A stretch of DNA of 64,000 nucleotides, taken from contig NC_090115.1 of assembly GCF_023973825.1 (NCBI RefSeq), positions 806,001 through 870,000 on the forward strand, in the 5' to 3' direction. Both the position numbers and the translations under genes were made by a program. Numbering within the stretch: position 1 is the stretch's first letter; each line of letters begins with the position of its first letter. Positions 44,326 through 54,952 of the stretch are shown in pieces. The notes under the pieces are model-generated. The model saw only the letters and a program-made list of their open reading frames with translations. It did no database searches and was not told the origin of the DNA. The DNA is from Plasmodium brasilianum (taxonomy: Eukaryota; Apicomplexa; Aconoidasida; Haemosporida; Plasmodiidae).

Positions 44326-46217
44326 TGGTCCTCTTAATTTGCTTCTTTAGTATTGCTTATTATGTTTCCTTTATATATTTTGTGGGCATTAAACTGTATA
44401 TTTTCGTGTAACAATATAGAATATTTCCTCGTGAAAAAGAAAAAAATGGTGTTATATGTGCACTCATTCATATCCTTAAAATTTTAAACACATAATTAAA
44501 AAGTGTTCACAATTTCATTCAGTTTTGAAGTACTTGATTGATTAGTACAAGATATTACTATATGTATATTACATGTGTATATATATATATGCTAAAAATG
44601 AACGAAGGGGGGAAATAGGGAAATGTTAAAAAGAAAAAAATAAACACATGTTATAAGGTTACAACAAAAATAATTTATTCGTGAAAATTTGGAAATCGAT
44701 ATTTCACTTGTACATTTGAAAATCTTTTTGCAACTTATAATTTCAAATGTACAAATATATATATATGTACACATATTGTATATGTATACTCCTTTAAAGT
44801 TATAATTTTATAAAAATGATTTTGTGTAAAAAAAAAAATAAAATTTACAATAGCAAAAAAACGAAAATAAAATACTCCAATACGTATATATACATACGTA
44901 ATAAATATATATGTATGTACATACATTTACGTAAAATTACAATCCGTTTTTACTGATATGCTTTGTTATTAAAGCATTTATACAGTACTTAAAAATGAGA
45001 TAATCTCATATGCTCAGCTTTACACTTTGACATTATGTATTAAAAAAAAAAAAATTTTACGTTAAAATAAAAATTGTGTAAAAAATGATTTGAGTAAATT
45101 TCTTTTCCTCTTAAAATTTTTTCGTTAGTTTTTCTTAACAACCTTTTTTTGATTAAAAAGAATTAAACAAAACACCCCATTTAAAAAATAAAATTAAATA
45201 AATCATAATAATTTATCATGTAATATAACACAATATAAACACAATGTAGTATAGTGTTATAAAATAAATAGGAAAAAAATTAAAAATGTGAAATAAAAAA
45301 AGTTAAATGAAAGAATGAAAGTCAAACATTTTTTATTTTTATTTCTTCATGTTACTTGTTCTTTTCTCTAACACAAGTAATTTTCTTTTGATGTAAGCAA
45401 TAAAAAAAAAAAAAAAAAATTTGATGTGTAATACTTCAGTTCATACATTAAGAGTGGTTTTATTATCTTCATTAAAAATGACGAATCTATATGTATATAA
45501 ATAAAAGTTTCATGAATGACAAAATTGTGTGTCAAGTTACTAATTGGTAAAAACATGCAAAAGGAATTATAAAAAATGAATAAAAATGAATAAATAAGGA
45601 ATGAAAAGGGAAAATAGTGTCATGATAACAAAAGTGTAGTAATGTTTCCATTAAGTTCCCCTTTTTAAATATAACAGTTGTGTAATATAAATAACTAAAT
45701 ATTGGTAAACAAATACGTGTATGTATACACCCATGTTCACACATATACATTCACATATACTTGTATATATATATATATATGCTCAGATGTACTGATATAT
45801 AGAAATAAATTATATGTAAGGTCTTACATGTGCTACGACAGTTAAAAAGGGAAACAAAATAAATGTGACAAATTTTATTAACTTCTGAAGTAGTAAAACA
45901 TGTATGTGACACGTAAAAAACAAAGGAAAAGTCTCAAAAAAGTTTTACAAAAAACACAGATATACATGTATAGGTATGTGTATGTTTATATGTGCATACA
46001 TATATATATACATATGAATAATGGGAGAATAAACTAATAAAGTTTTTTAATGAAAGTTCTTTTTTTTTTTTTTTTTTTAATACCATCTGTGCCATGAACT
46101 AATAGTTACATTTTAAAATTTTACATTTAATTTAAAACAAAAAAAAAAAAAAATATTACACCATTAATTTTTTTAATTATAAAACTAATTTAATTTGAAC
46201 AAAGACACAAAATTGCA
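44326..46217. other. Intergenic region, nothing firmly recognised
   Basis: About 1.9 kb of AT-rich sequence lies upstream of the large AP2-like gene, with A/T homopolymers and TATA-like repeats. It presumably contains that gene's promoter beyond the satellite. The short open frames (44592-44926, 45368-45750) have repeat-derived composition. Confidence 0.5.
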
Positions 46218-47613
46218 ATGGAAAAGGTCGATTACCTGTTTGAGGTTAAACTTTTTTGCCTGTACTCTTCAACTTTTATGGTAATTGCTACATTTTGTGT
46301 ATTTACATAAGCTAAGCATATGATATGAACTTTTTTATTTCGAAATAAGTTTTATGGGAAGTATTTCACTGTATAAATACAATTAGTAAGTAAAAAAAAA
46401 AAAAAAAAAGAATAAGACATAATACATTTCCTATAAGTTTTATATACATATGTAAAATATTATGGAAATTTACAATTTACATTTATTATTTGATGATATA
46501 CGGTAAAAGTAGTTTTACATGCATTCTTAAATGCCTATTTGAAGTTATAAAAAGTATATGACGTGAAAAATAGTAGTTTTATTAATATTTTCAAAATGAA
46601 CACTTCAACTTTTTGATATTTTTAGATTTAATATATGAGCTTATATATATATTTTTTATTGGGTTTTTTGTTAAATATATATCAATAAGATATTGCTAAA
46701 AAAAGGATATGCTGATAACATTATATATTTAAAAACACCTCAAGTTCAGCTATTTTGCGTATTTGAAATAATAATGAATTAAGTTTTTTTAAAATTATAA
46801 AAATGCTTTTTAAGCTTAAGGCAAATTCAAGAAGGGCTGTAAAAATTGGGATGATGTGGAAAATTTGTACGTGCAAAAATATCCTACATAAATATAGATT
46901 CGGTCAAGGATATGTACATATATATATAAGCATAATACATACATATTCATATACAAATATACATACACACAAGCACATAAGTATATATATACAAAATTTA
47001 CATTTAAAAAATATTGCATTTTAAGACCTTATAATAGTATCCAAATGAAATTTGATAGTGATAGATTTATATGTAGCATGCCCTGTAAGCATTTAAAACG
47101 CATAATTGTCTTAAGCTAAAATGCCCTAATTATTGTTGATTTAGTGCTATATAATATATATACGTAAACTTACATTTATACATATATGTATATATACAAC
47201 ATATACTAATATGATAATTATTATATAAAAAAAAAAAAAAAGTGAAAAGGATGACAATTTTGTGCGTGAGTAATTTATACATAAATTTTACAGAAAAAAT
47301 GGAAATTCAAAAATATAACTTTCAAGATATTAAAAACTATCACAAAAGATCAGGAAAATATTACAAAATTATTCCTATAATACCTACTATTTTTTTTTTT
47401 TTTTTTATTACATTTTTTTTTAGTGTTATTATAACGGCAAAATATTTTTTTAACCCCACCAGCAATTACGCCTCAAAGGAAATATGCATATTTTTCCCAT
47501 TTTCTCCTGAAAAATATATTATTTTTAATAAAAAAGTATTTCTGGCAGTACAGAATAATATTTTTTTTCGTGTACAATTACTAACATGTAACATTTATGG
47601 GACCATAGGATAG
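46218..47613 (+). CDS. Possible multi-exon small membrane protein gene (uncertain model)
   Basis: Several coding-like pieces lie in one direction, but the splicing is unresolved. An ATG at 46218 begins MEKVDYLFEVKLFCLYSSTF, followed by a GTAATT donor at 46281. A piece at 46690-46782 reads KKGYADNIIYLKTPQVQLFC. An open frame from 46803 encodes ANSRRAVKIGMMWKICTCK. The open frame ending at 47613 carries a Phe/Ile-rich membrane segment and a balanced tail (NPTSNYASKEICIFFPFSP). The last piece has a plausible acceptor (TTTTACAG, near 47290) but needs phase 1, which no convincing upstream donor supplies. There may be one gene, two genes, or none. No family is recognised. tRNA-Val lies about 340 bp downstream. 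Confidence 0.27.
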
Positions 47614-47957
47614 TAGAAAGTAAATTATATAATATCTGTTGATGGTTTCGCTTGTAAATTAAATTTATTCAATTCAGTTATGAAAGTAACTCTACTATTG
47701 AAAAAGAATCCTTATTCTTCTCTAAAACAATATTTCACCATACTCGAAAAAAATTTATATAAATAATGAATTCATGTATGTAAAAAGGAATGAATTTTTT
47801 AAAAATGTAAATTATAATAAAGGTATGTATAAGTATACATACACATATATGTATATATATATATATATAAGTATACGTATCTGTAGGGAAAGAAGTGAAA
47901 TCTTTATTATATGAATAAAAGGGGAAGATAAAACTGAAGGAACTTAATACTAATTAA

Positions 47958-48030
47958 GCGGGCATGGTCTAGTGGCTATGACGCCTGCTTTACACGCAGG
48001 AGATCCCGAGTTCGATCCTCGGTGTCCGTA
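47958..48030 (+). tRNA. tRNA-Val (anticodon TAC)
   Basis: The full cloverleaf can be drawn. The acceptor stem GCGGGCA pairs with TGTCCGT (including G-T pairs). The anticodon stem is CCTGC/GCAGG with loop TTTACAC, so the anticodon TAC reads GTA (Val). The T arm is CCGAG-TTCGATC-CTCGG, the discriminator is A, and there is no intron. The internal B box GTTCGATCC is intact, and a T-run just downstream (TTTTTT at about 48033) fits a Pol III terminator. Confidence 0.95.
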
Positions 48031-49082
48031 ACTTTTTTGTTTCTATTTTTTATTATAACAATAGTGCTGACATTTATAATTAAATATTTGAAGTTTAATT
48101 ATTTTTTATACTTTAAAAGAAAGCAAAATTGTTATAACATTATGCACTTCTATTAATATATGAAAAAAAGGTTATAAAACCAAAAATTAAAAATGGTTTA
48201 AAGGTAGAATTATTTTTTTTTTATTTGTTTTAACTTCATAATTCTTTAATAATTTATAAAAAAAAATCATGGTACTTACATTTAGCATTTTTTTTTATAT
48301 TTTATAATAAAAATTTCGTTAAATATTGGACAAAGCAAGATTTATAATTTTTAAAACATTTACTTAAAATAGTATATTATAAATATATACATATATTCAT
48401 ATATATGTATAATTTTATGGTTTGAATTAAAAATGTTCAAATATTTACAAAGCATATGAAATATGGACTTTTTAAAATTAGAATAAGTTTTATGTAAAAA
48501 TGAATTTCCTTGCGTAGTGATAGCAAGATCTATCTAAATATTTCCTTTTATGTACCTGATTAAAACAGTGTACATACAATAGTATATCGTATATACATAA
48601 ATACAAAATAATTCTTATCAATTGTGAAGGTTAAAGGTACATATATATATATATATATATATATATGTTTTTTTGGAATACGTTAGCATGTGCTTAAAAT
48701 TATAATTTAAAATGTTAATTGAAGAGTTACACATTTGAGAAAAAGGTTATTTAAAAAAAATAAACATATTTAGTATCAAAAAAAAATCTCTACTATTACA
48801 ACTGAATATTAAAAATAAATATCTTTAATTTTAATATGTTTATATAAATGGAGAAATTATTTTCATTTTCACACAACTCTTGGCTTAACTAAAATTTGTA
48901 TATAATATATTTTTTATGTAAAAATTAAAATTTTTTTACTATTTATATATTATTATTTTTGTAAATATTATTTTTGTAAATTTTCGAATTTTTAAATTTT
49001 ACCTAACATAAATATAATTATATGTATTCTTTTTTTATTTTAAATAAATAGTTTTTTTATTTGTTTATTTTGAAAGAAAAAT
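48031..49082. other. Inter-tRNA region, no gene seen
   Basis: About 1.05 kb separates the convergently oriented tRNA-Val (+) and tRNA-Thr (-). It contains an (AT)13 run (48641-48666) and many A/T homopolymers. No coding potential was found. Confidence 0.6.
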
Positions 49083-49154
49083 AGCCACCTGGGAGGATCG
49101 AACTCCCGACCTTTGGTTTACAAGACCAACGCACTGCCACTGTGCTAAGGTGGC
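49083..49154 (-). tRNA. tRNA-Thr (anticodon TGT)
   Basis: Read on the minus strand, the acceptor stem GCCACCT/AGGTGGC is a perfect 7 bp. The D stem is GCAC/GTGC. The anticodon stem is TTGGT/ACCAA with loop CTTGTAA, so the anticodon TGT reads ACA (Thr). The T arm is GGGAG-TTCGATC-CTCCC. There is no intron. A T-run follows downstream on the minus strand, as expected for Pol III termination. Confidence 0.95.
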
Positions 49155-52097
49155 AATAGTATGTTTTTATATTGCCACCTTAAAATTGTAAGTTTAAGTT
49201 TTGTACAATAATTTTTAATATTTATTCACATAAGAATAAAATGTTATACCATTTTTTCATCTCCCCATTTTTAATTTTTATTTTATTTTTTTCCCTTTTT
49301 TCCAAAAGATATTTTAAAGAAATATCCCATTTTTATATTAATTTTTAAGTAATTAAAATTAAGAAAATATAATAATAAATGACAGTGAATTTTTTTTAAA
49401 AAATAATTTGAGTAAAGATTGTCCTGCATTCTTTATGCAGCTTTTCACAAATCACAGTTACAGTTCGTATATTTTATAAAGAAAAATATTCTCTCTATTT
49501 TTGTTTTAATAAAAATATGATTTTTTCTTAAAGATTAAAAAGTGCAGTGCTGTTTTTATTAGTCATATTCTAAAGAAAACACTCTCTTCATTTTATACTA
49601 AATTTACATAAGCCTCCTTAATTCTTGTTAAACACTAAGTATCTTGAGCAAGTAAATATGATTACATGTAATACATATATATATACCCATGTACGATCGC
49701 TTTAGTGATAGTAATGTTTAAATAAATTCTCTCTTTCAAACTCTTTTATTCTAAGCTATTTAATGTTAACTGTACGAGAAAAAAAAATTTTCGTATGATA
49801 TACGTTATTCGCAAAAAAGCTAAGCTGAAAATTTTAAAAAATTTTATTGAATTCCTTTTTTAAGATCCTTTTTTAGTGCTTAAAAAAGTAAAAAAAATAA
49901 AGTCATAGAAACGGAAAAACAAAAAAGAGAAGGATGAAAAGGATAAAAAAGAGAAGAATTGTACTATGTTAATATTGCACTTAGAAATTATATGAATAGG
50001 TAATTAATTGTTTTTCTAAATTTATAACAATTTTATAAGGCCTTTTTAAAAAGTCTTTGCAATTTTTTCTTTTTTTTCTCAACCTTAAAATTAATTTTAT
50101 GCTATTTTTATCATATAACTATTATGGAAGGAAATGGTCTTTCAACATTTAGCCCAACCAAAAATTTCCCTTCAGTTTTTTCTTATTTTTTTATAATAAG
50201 AAACTGTTGCATATTTTGTTTGTTCTATTATGTATAGTTTTAGTGTGAATTCGTTTGCAGATATATCAATCCTCCTTTAGTGAATATAAATCAGCTAAAT
50301 GGTTTTCAAAAGATACGCTAAATTAATTTGCACATTTCACAATTTTTTAAATGCTTAGTTTATTTTGCACTACGTATTTTACCGTTTAGGAACTAAGTAA
50401 TTTCAGAACTGTAAAAGAGAGTATTACTTTATTTAAAACTGCGCGGTTTACTATATTTTGTACTTTTGCGTGATTTACTTAATAAAGCATTAAAGATGTT
50501 TGCTTTAATTCGTGTATTTTTGTACTACTGTTTACTCAATAAGTAGTGATGGGCATTTTTTATAATTTTTTTTATTTAATAATAAAAAATATATGACATG
50601 AATAATGACTATACATGATATGTCGAAGTGTAGGAAGGGCATAACTTTTCTGAAAGTAAATATAAAGTAATTATACATTGCCGAAGAGTGTGCTTATATT
50701 ATAATGATATAATTATGCATATGTTACTGTGTATTAAGTTTGTTGTATATAATACTTAACTGCTTTATAAATATAAGAACTCAAATGTTACATATGTTTA
50801 TAAGTACGTATACATATGAATGGTTCGAAGCGTAGATTTGTTTGGTTGCAAAAATTTTTATATACTCCTAAAATAATATATAATTTAGAAGTAATAAAGA
50901 TAAAAAAGAAATTAAAAAGACATAAAAAAAGGGTATGGTAAGTACTGTTTAATAGATTAAAAAATAAAATTAAAAAGAACCACAAAAAAAGTTCTTTATA
51001 AAAGTTTTTTTCAATTTTTTGCTCTCACAATTGTTCTATATATATATATTTAAATATAAAGTAAGAAAGTCTATTTTTTTATTAATAATCATTTTAACCT
51101 ACTATTATAACATAATGTACAGATAGAAATAAATACTATCAAGCAGATTTTTTATTAAATACTTTTTTTTTTTTCATGCTTGGCCATGCTACAACTTTTT
51201 TTATTATTGTTGTTCTGAGTTGTATGTAATATTTGTGTTTACCATATTAGAACCTATTTTTTATTATTTTTAAATAATAAAATATTATATTTAAAAAGTC
51301 CTCCCAATATATTACCATTTTGTTATAAATGTGTTTTCATCATTTTGATGAAACACCCTATTTTGAATTTTTGTTTTTTTGTTTTTCTTTATATATACCA
51401 TATCTTATTAATTTAAATAAACTGCACAAAGGATGCAACAGACGAACGAAAAAATTTAATATGTTTGAAAATATAACTTATATAAATATACTAAAATTTT
51501 ACAAAAGTACAGAAAATTTTTATTCTGTTATTTATTTTTGTTTATTTATTTTCTTATATTTTATTTACTATTTTTTTTTCAGTAAGCATATATAATTCTT
51601 CCATCACTTGCGTGGTTTCTGCTTTTTTTTAATTTGTTATGAAACACGAAAAAGTTAAAGTTTTAAAAATTTAATTTTTCGTATAGCAGTTGATATTTGG
51701 CACTGTATATAGTTGTTATTTATTTAGAATAATTTTATATTTTATAGTTTTTTTTATAATAGATTGTACATTTTTTAATTTAAAAACACATTTAAAAAGC
51801 AGCCTCCACCTAATGAAGCTGATATGAAGTTATTATTATAAAATGACACAGCACACTTTTTCATTTTTTTAGCTTATTTGGTAATTTTTTTTTTTTTATA
51901 GTATTGTTTTTTTTATGTAAAATTATAATTATCATTTGATTATTATCTGTAAATTTTGTAAATATATTTGATAACTTCGAAAAAGTAACTAATGCAAAAC
52001 TGTGAAAACGTATATATTTTATAATTATATACGAAAAAAAAAAAAAATAATAATTTGGTGCATTTTTTTGTAAAAATAAAATATACTTTCATGAAGA
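49155..52097. other. Gene-poor region with one weak spliced candidate
   Basis: About 2.9 kb of AT-rich sequence. It holds a small perfect inverted repeat (CTGCAT/ATGCAG, 49424-49440) and a possible two-exon mini gene (50124-50174 plus 50261-50326, described among the findings). An 88-codon Phe/Tyr-rich open frame at 51329-51595 has no supporting features and is not called. Confidence 0.45.
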
Positions 52098-53290
52098 ATG
52101 GAATTAGATGATATAAATGGTAGGTTTCTAAAAGATAAACAATTTTTTCAAAATGGAAAGCAGATCAAAGTAAAAGATAACAAAATGGTGGACATTCCTA
52201 ATACATCTTTATACAGTAACTATAATATGGTACAGGAGGAAAAAAGTAATTTGTTTTTAAGTGAACAAAATATTTTAAATTCAGATAGAAAAGATATAGA
52301 ATTAAAGAGTAGAATGAGAAATAATACGTACATGGAAGGCAGATTTTACATCTTTTTAGTTCTTTTTATTTCTTTCTATGCCCTTTTAGTAGTAAGGGAT
52401 TAGTTGAGGGTTTTTAGATTAAATTTAAATGCATGTGTATACGCGTGTATATATATATATATATTTGTATTTTTATACATATATGTATTTACGTACTTAT
52501 ATATGCAATGTAGTTGTGAGGCTCTTCTTTGCCCCATTTATATTTTTCATATATTTACTATTAACACTTTACACGAAAAATAGTTATTGTGCACGGTTTA
52601 TAAAACAATTAATTTTTACTTTTCGTAACACAGAATTTCATTCGTAAGGGTCTAGGTTTTATTTCAATTAGTCATAGGTTAGCGAATATTGATGGAGGAA
52701 GCCTTACTATGTAAACCATAAAGTTGGAAGATAAAAGTTTAAGGGTATTTATTTTAGCTAACCACAGTGCTTAACAAATTATACAATATGTTAACTGAGA
52801 TTTAGGAGAAAAAAAAAAAAAAAAAATGACAGAAAATGATAATTAAAAAGGAGACCAATTACAAATTCAGGGGAGCAAATAACGTACTATGAATAATATC
52901 ATAGGTAGCAAGTCATTACAAGCATAAATATATTATAGATCATAAATAGTTGTACAAGGATCAAATGAACATAGATATGTTTTGTTAATATGATTTTTCA
53001 ATGTATCATTTTTCTGTACATATTTTTTTGTATATTTGTCAATAAAACTATTTAGGATTTTTTTTTGTTTTTTTTAATTAATTGTTCAACCGACTTTTTA
53101 ATTTTTTTAGTAATGTTTTGATTTTGTTTTTTATTTTATTTTTTTTCATTAAATTTAACTTTATTGTTTTTGTATCTGAAAGAAAATAATAGAAGTAATA
53201 TTTTCCAAATTTAGAAGGAAATGGATATACTTAAATGGGCCCTCAGTTTATATACCATTAATTTGGTGGGTACCAAGAGCAAAAAATTAG
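52098..53290 (+). CDS. Predicted three-exon membrane protein (148 aa), unknown function
   Basis: Exon 1 (52098-52391) encodes MELDDINGRFLKDKQFF and onward, to a hydrophobic segment FYIFLVLFISFYALLV (about residues 83-98), then a GTAAGG donor. Exon 2 (52634-52710) follows a TTTTCGTAACACAG acceptor and reads NFIRKGLGFISISHRLAN, then IDGGSLT, with donor AT|GTAAAC. Exon 3 (53215-53290) follows CCAAATTTAG and reads RKWIYLNGPSVYIPLIWW, then VPRAKN and TAG. Phases match (0, then 2). The downstream exons have balanced, non-repetitive composition unlike the surrounding AT repeats, so the spliced model is preferred over the 101-codon single-exon reading. The product would be a hydrophilic N-terminal domain, one clear membrane segment and a second aromatic hydrophobic stretch. 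No family is recognised. Confidence 0.55.
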
Positions 53291-54109
53291 TGAACGTTGT
53301 ATTAATACCTATGTGAATGTGCTGGGATATATATATGTTAATCTTAATGAGATAAAACTCTTTGTTCCCTATACTTAGCATTAAAATAATAACAGAGGCT
53401 GAAGGGAGAAATAATTATTACCGACGAATATTTTTTTTGCTTTAACCTCAAATTATATTTATATCTGTGGAGGGCTGAGATAAAAATAGTACGCATTAAA
53501 TATTGAAGTGTCAAAGGTGTGACTATAATTATTTTGTAGTGAAAAAGTTTACGAAAATTTTAATTAAAAATGTATTATATAATTAATAAAAATGTTATGC
53601 ATGAATCAAATTAGAAATGCACACAACATAGTAATATATATGTATTAACAAAAAAGAATGGGTTTTTTTAATATATATTTTTTTTGTTTGTTTACTAAAA
53701 AATTAAAGTTATAAAAAGATGAATCCGTTTTATGCTTAAAAAAAAAAAAAAGAATTAACACAGCAATAATATGATTCATAGATTAATCACTTAAATTTTT
53801 TTAAGAGAAAAAAACTATTTTGTATATAAACCATTGGAATCATAATACATAAACTAGATGATATTTTCAATAGATTTCATATCTTTTCTTTGTCTACTAA
53901 AAAAATTTTGCTTCTTATTTTATAAAGTATTTTGATCCCCATTTTTGCCTGCACGCTGATATATTAGTGCACCATATATATCTATATAGGTGTATATATA
54001 TATGTATGTGTTAATGTACAGGCGGAGCCCCAAATAAATCACCTCTTGACTGCATAACAACTTTTCTGGGGTTTCTTTTTTTTCTTATAACGCCTACAGC
54101 CAATTTTGT
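53291..54109. other. Convergent intergenic region, nothing recognised
   Basis: About 820 bp lies between the 3' ends of the 52-kb membrane protein gene and the PHIST-like gene. A patch at 53390-53510 has open frames of good composition but no start or consistent splice path. It may be untranslated sequence or an extra exon. Confidence 0.45.
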
Positions 54110-54952
54110 TCACTGGCGTTGATTTAGCCCCTTAAACGCTTCTTTATCTTTCTCATTCTTTTGCTTTGCAAGTTTTTCCGTTTGTGCTGTCCACTTATCA
54201 ATGGACGATTGAAGAAATTTATTATACTCAGATAGAAAAGGTGTTTTATATGTATCTATTAAAGAATATTTTAAAGAACTGTAAACTTCTTTGCACGAAT
54301 TTGATATTGTTTTTAAATGAAGAATGGATGTATGAAGTAGGTCGTCCTTGTGTCTTAGTGTATTTAAGATATCACTAAAATAATGAACCCAAATAGTCCA
54401 TTTTTCCTTTTTCCACTGAGGATCCATATTTTGTGTTAATTTATTGTTAGCCCAATTACTATGCATATTTTCAAAAGCTGCATCAAATTGTCTATCCCTG
54501 TATTCATAGTAGTCGTCCCTATAAGAAGCACATATTTCGTTATACACTTCTTGCTCTACTCGTTTTGGCTCATTTGTTTCATATAAATCATTAATAATGT
54601 ATTCAGCTATATCTAGAATATAAAATTCTGACAAAGGGGATTTATTATTTTTTTCTGAGTTCTCTCTCAGAACATTAACTAAATCATCTTTAGTCTCTAA
54701 TAGAATTTGCTTCTTCTCGGTAGTAATATTTTTAAAATGTACACTAGCTTTTTTTGTCATTGCATACTTAAACTTAATAAAGGTAATATATTCCTTTAAA
54801 TTATGTATAGTATTAATAGACAAAAGTTTATTTATTTCTTTATCACTCAAGGGAACACCTGACAATAATTCCCTTTTAGATGTTATACATGGAACATACA
54901 AAATATAATTAAAAAAGTACAACAAAAAAAAAAATTCTCTACAAAAAGTCAT
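54110..54952 (-). CDS. Secreted helical protein, PHIST (PRESAN)-like
   Basis: The single exon encodes 280 residues from an ATG at 54952. A hydrophobic N terminus (FFFLLYFFNYILYVPCITS) looks like a signal peptide. It is followed by KRELLSG, which resembles but does not match a PEXEL (RxLxE/Q/D), then LSDKEINKLLSI, like the start of many PHIST domains. The remainder is predicted helical, with a region EVYNEICASYRDDYYEYRD then FENMHSNW resembling the end of the PRESAN domain, and conserved-looking tryptophans (QWKKEKWTIW, DKW). PHIST proteins are exported into the host red cell and often act in cytoskeletal remodelling. Assignment is by pattern only; a tryptophan-rich or other secreted family remains possible. 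The lack of a canonical PEXEL leaves export uncertain. Confidence 0.6.
   Translation of the reverse strand: MTFCREFFFLLYFFNYILYVPCITSKRELLSGVPLSDKEINKLLSINTIHNLKEYITFIKFKYAMTKKASVHFKNITTEKKQILLETKDDLVNVLRENSEKNNKSPLSEFYILDIAEYIINDLYETNEPKRVEQEVYNEICASYRDDYYEYRDRQFDAAFENMHSNWANNKLTQNMDPQWKKEKWTIWVHYFSDILNTLRHKDDLLHTSILHLKTISNSCKEVYSSLKYSLIDTYKTPFLSEYNKFLQSSIDKWTAQTEKLAKQKNEKDKEAFKGLNQRQ

Noticed and set aside
47242..47300. GTG start of the 123-codon open frame near tRNA-Val
   Set aside because: GTG is not a plausible nuclear start in Plasmodium. If coding, this is an internal or terminal exon, or starts at the ATG at about 47299.
51329..51595. 88-codon open frame from an ATG
   Set aside because: Phe/Tyr/Ile-dominated composition expected from T-rich DNA; no supporting signals. 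It could be real but cannot be supported.
53221..53316. 31-codon open frame starting at ATG 53221
   Set aside because: It overlaps, in another frame, the third exon of the 52-kb spliced gene, which has better splice and phase support.
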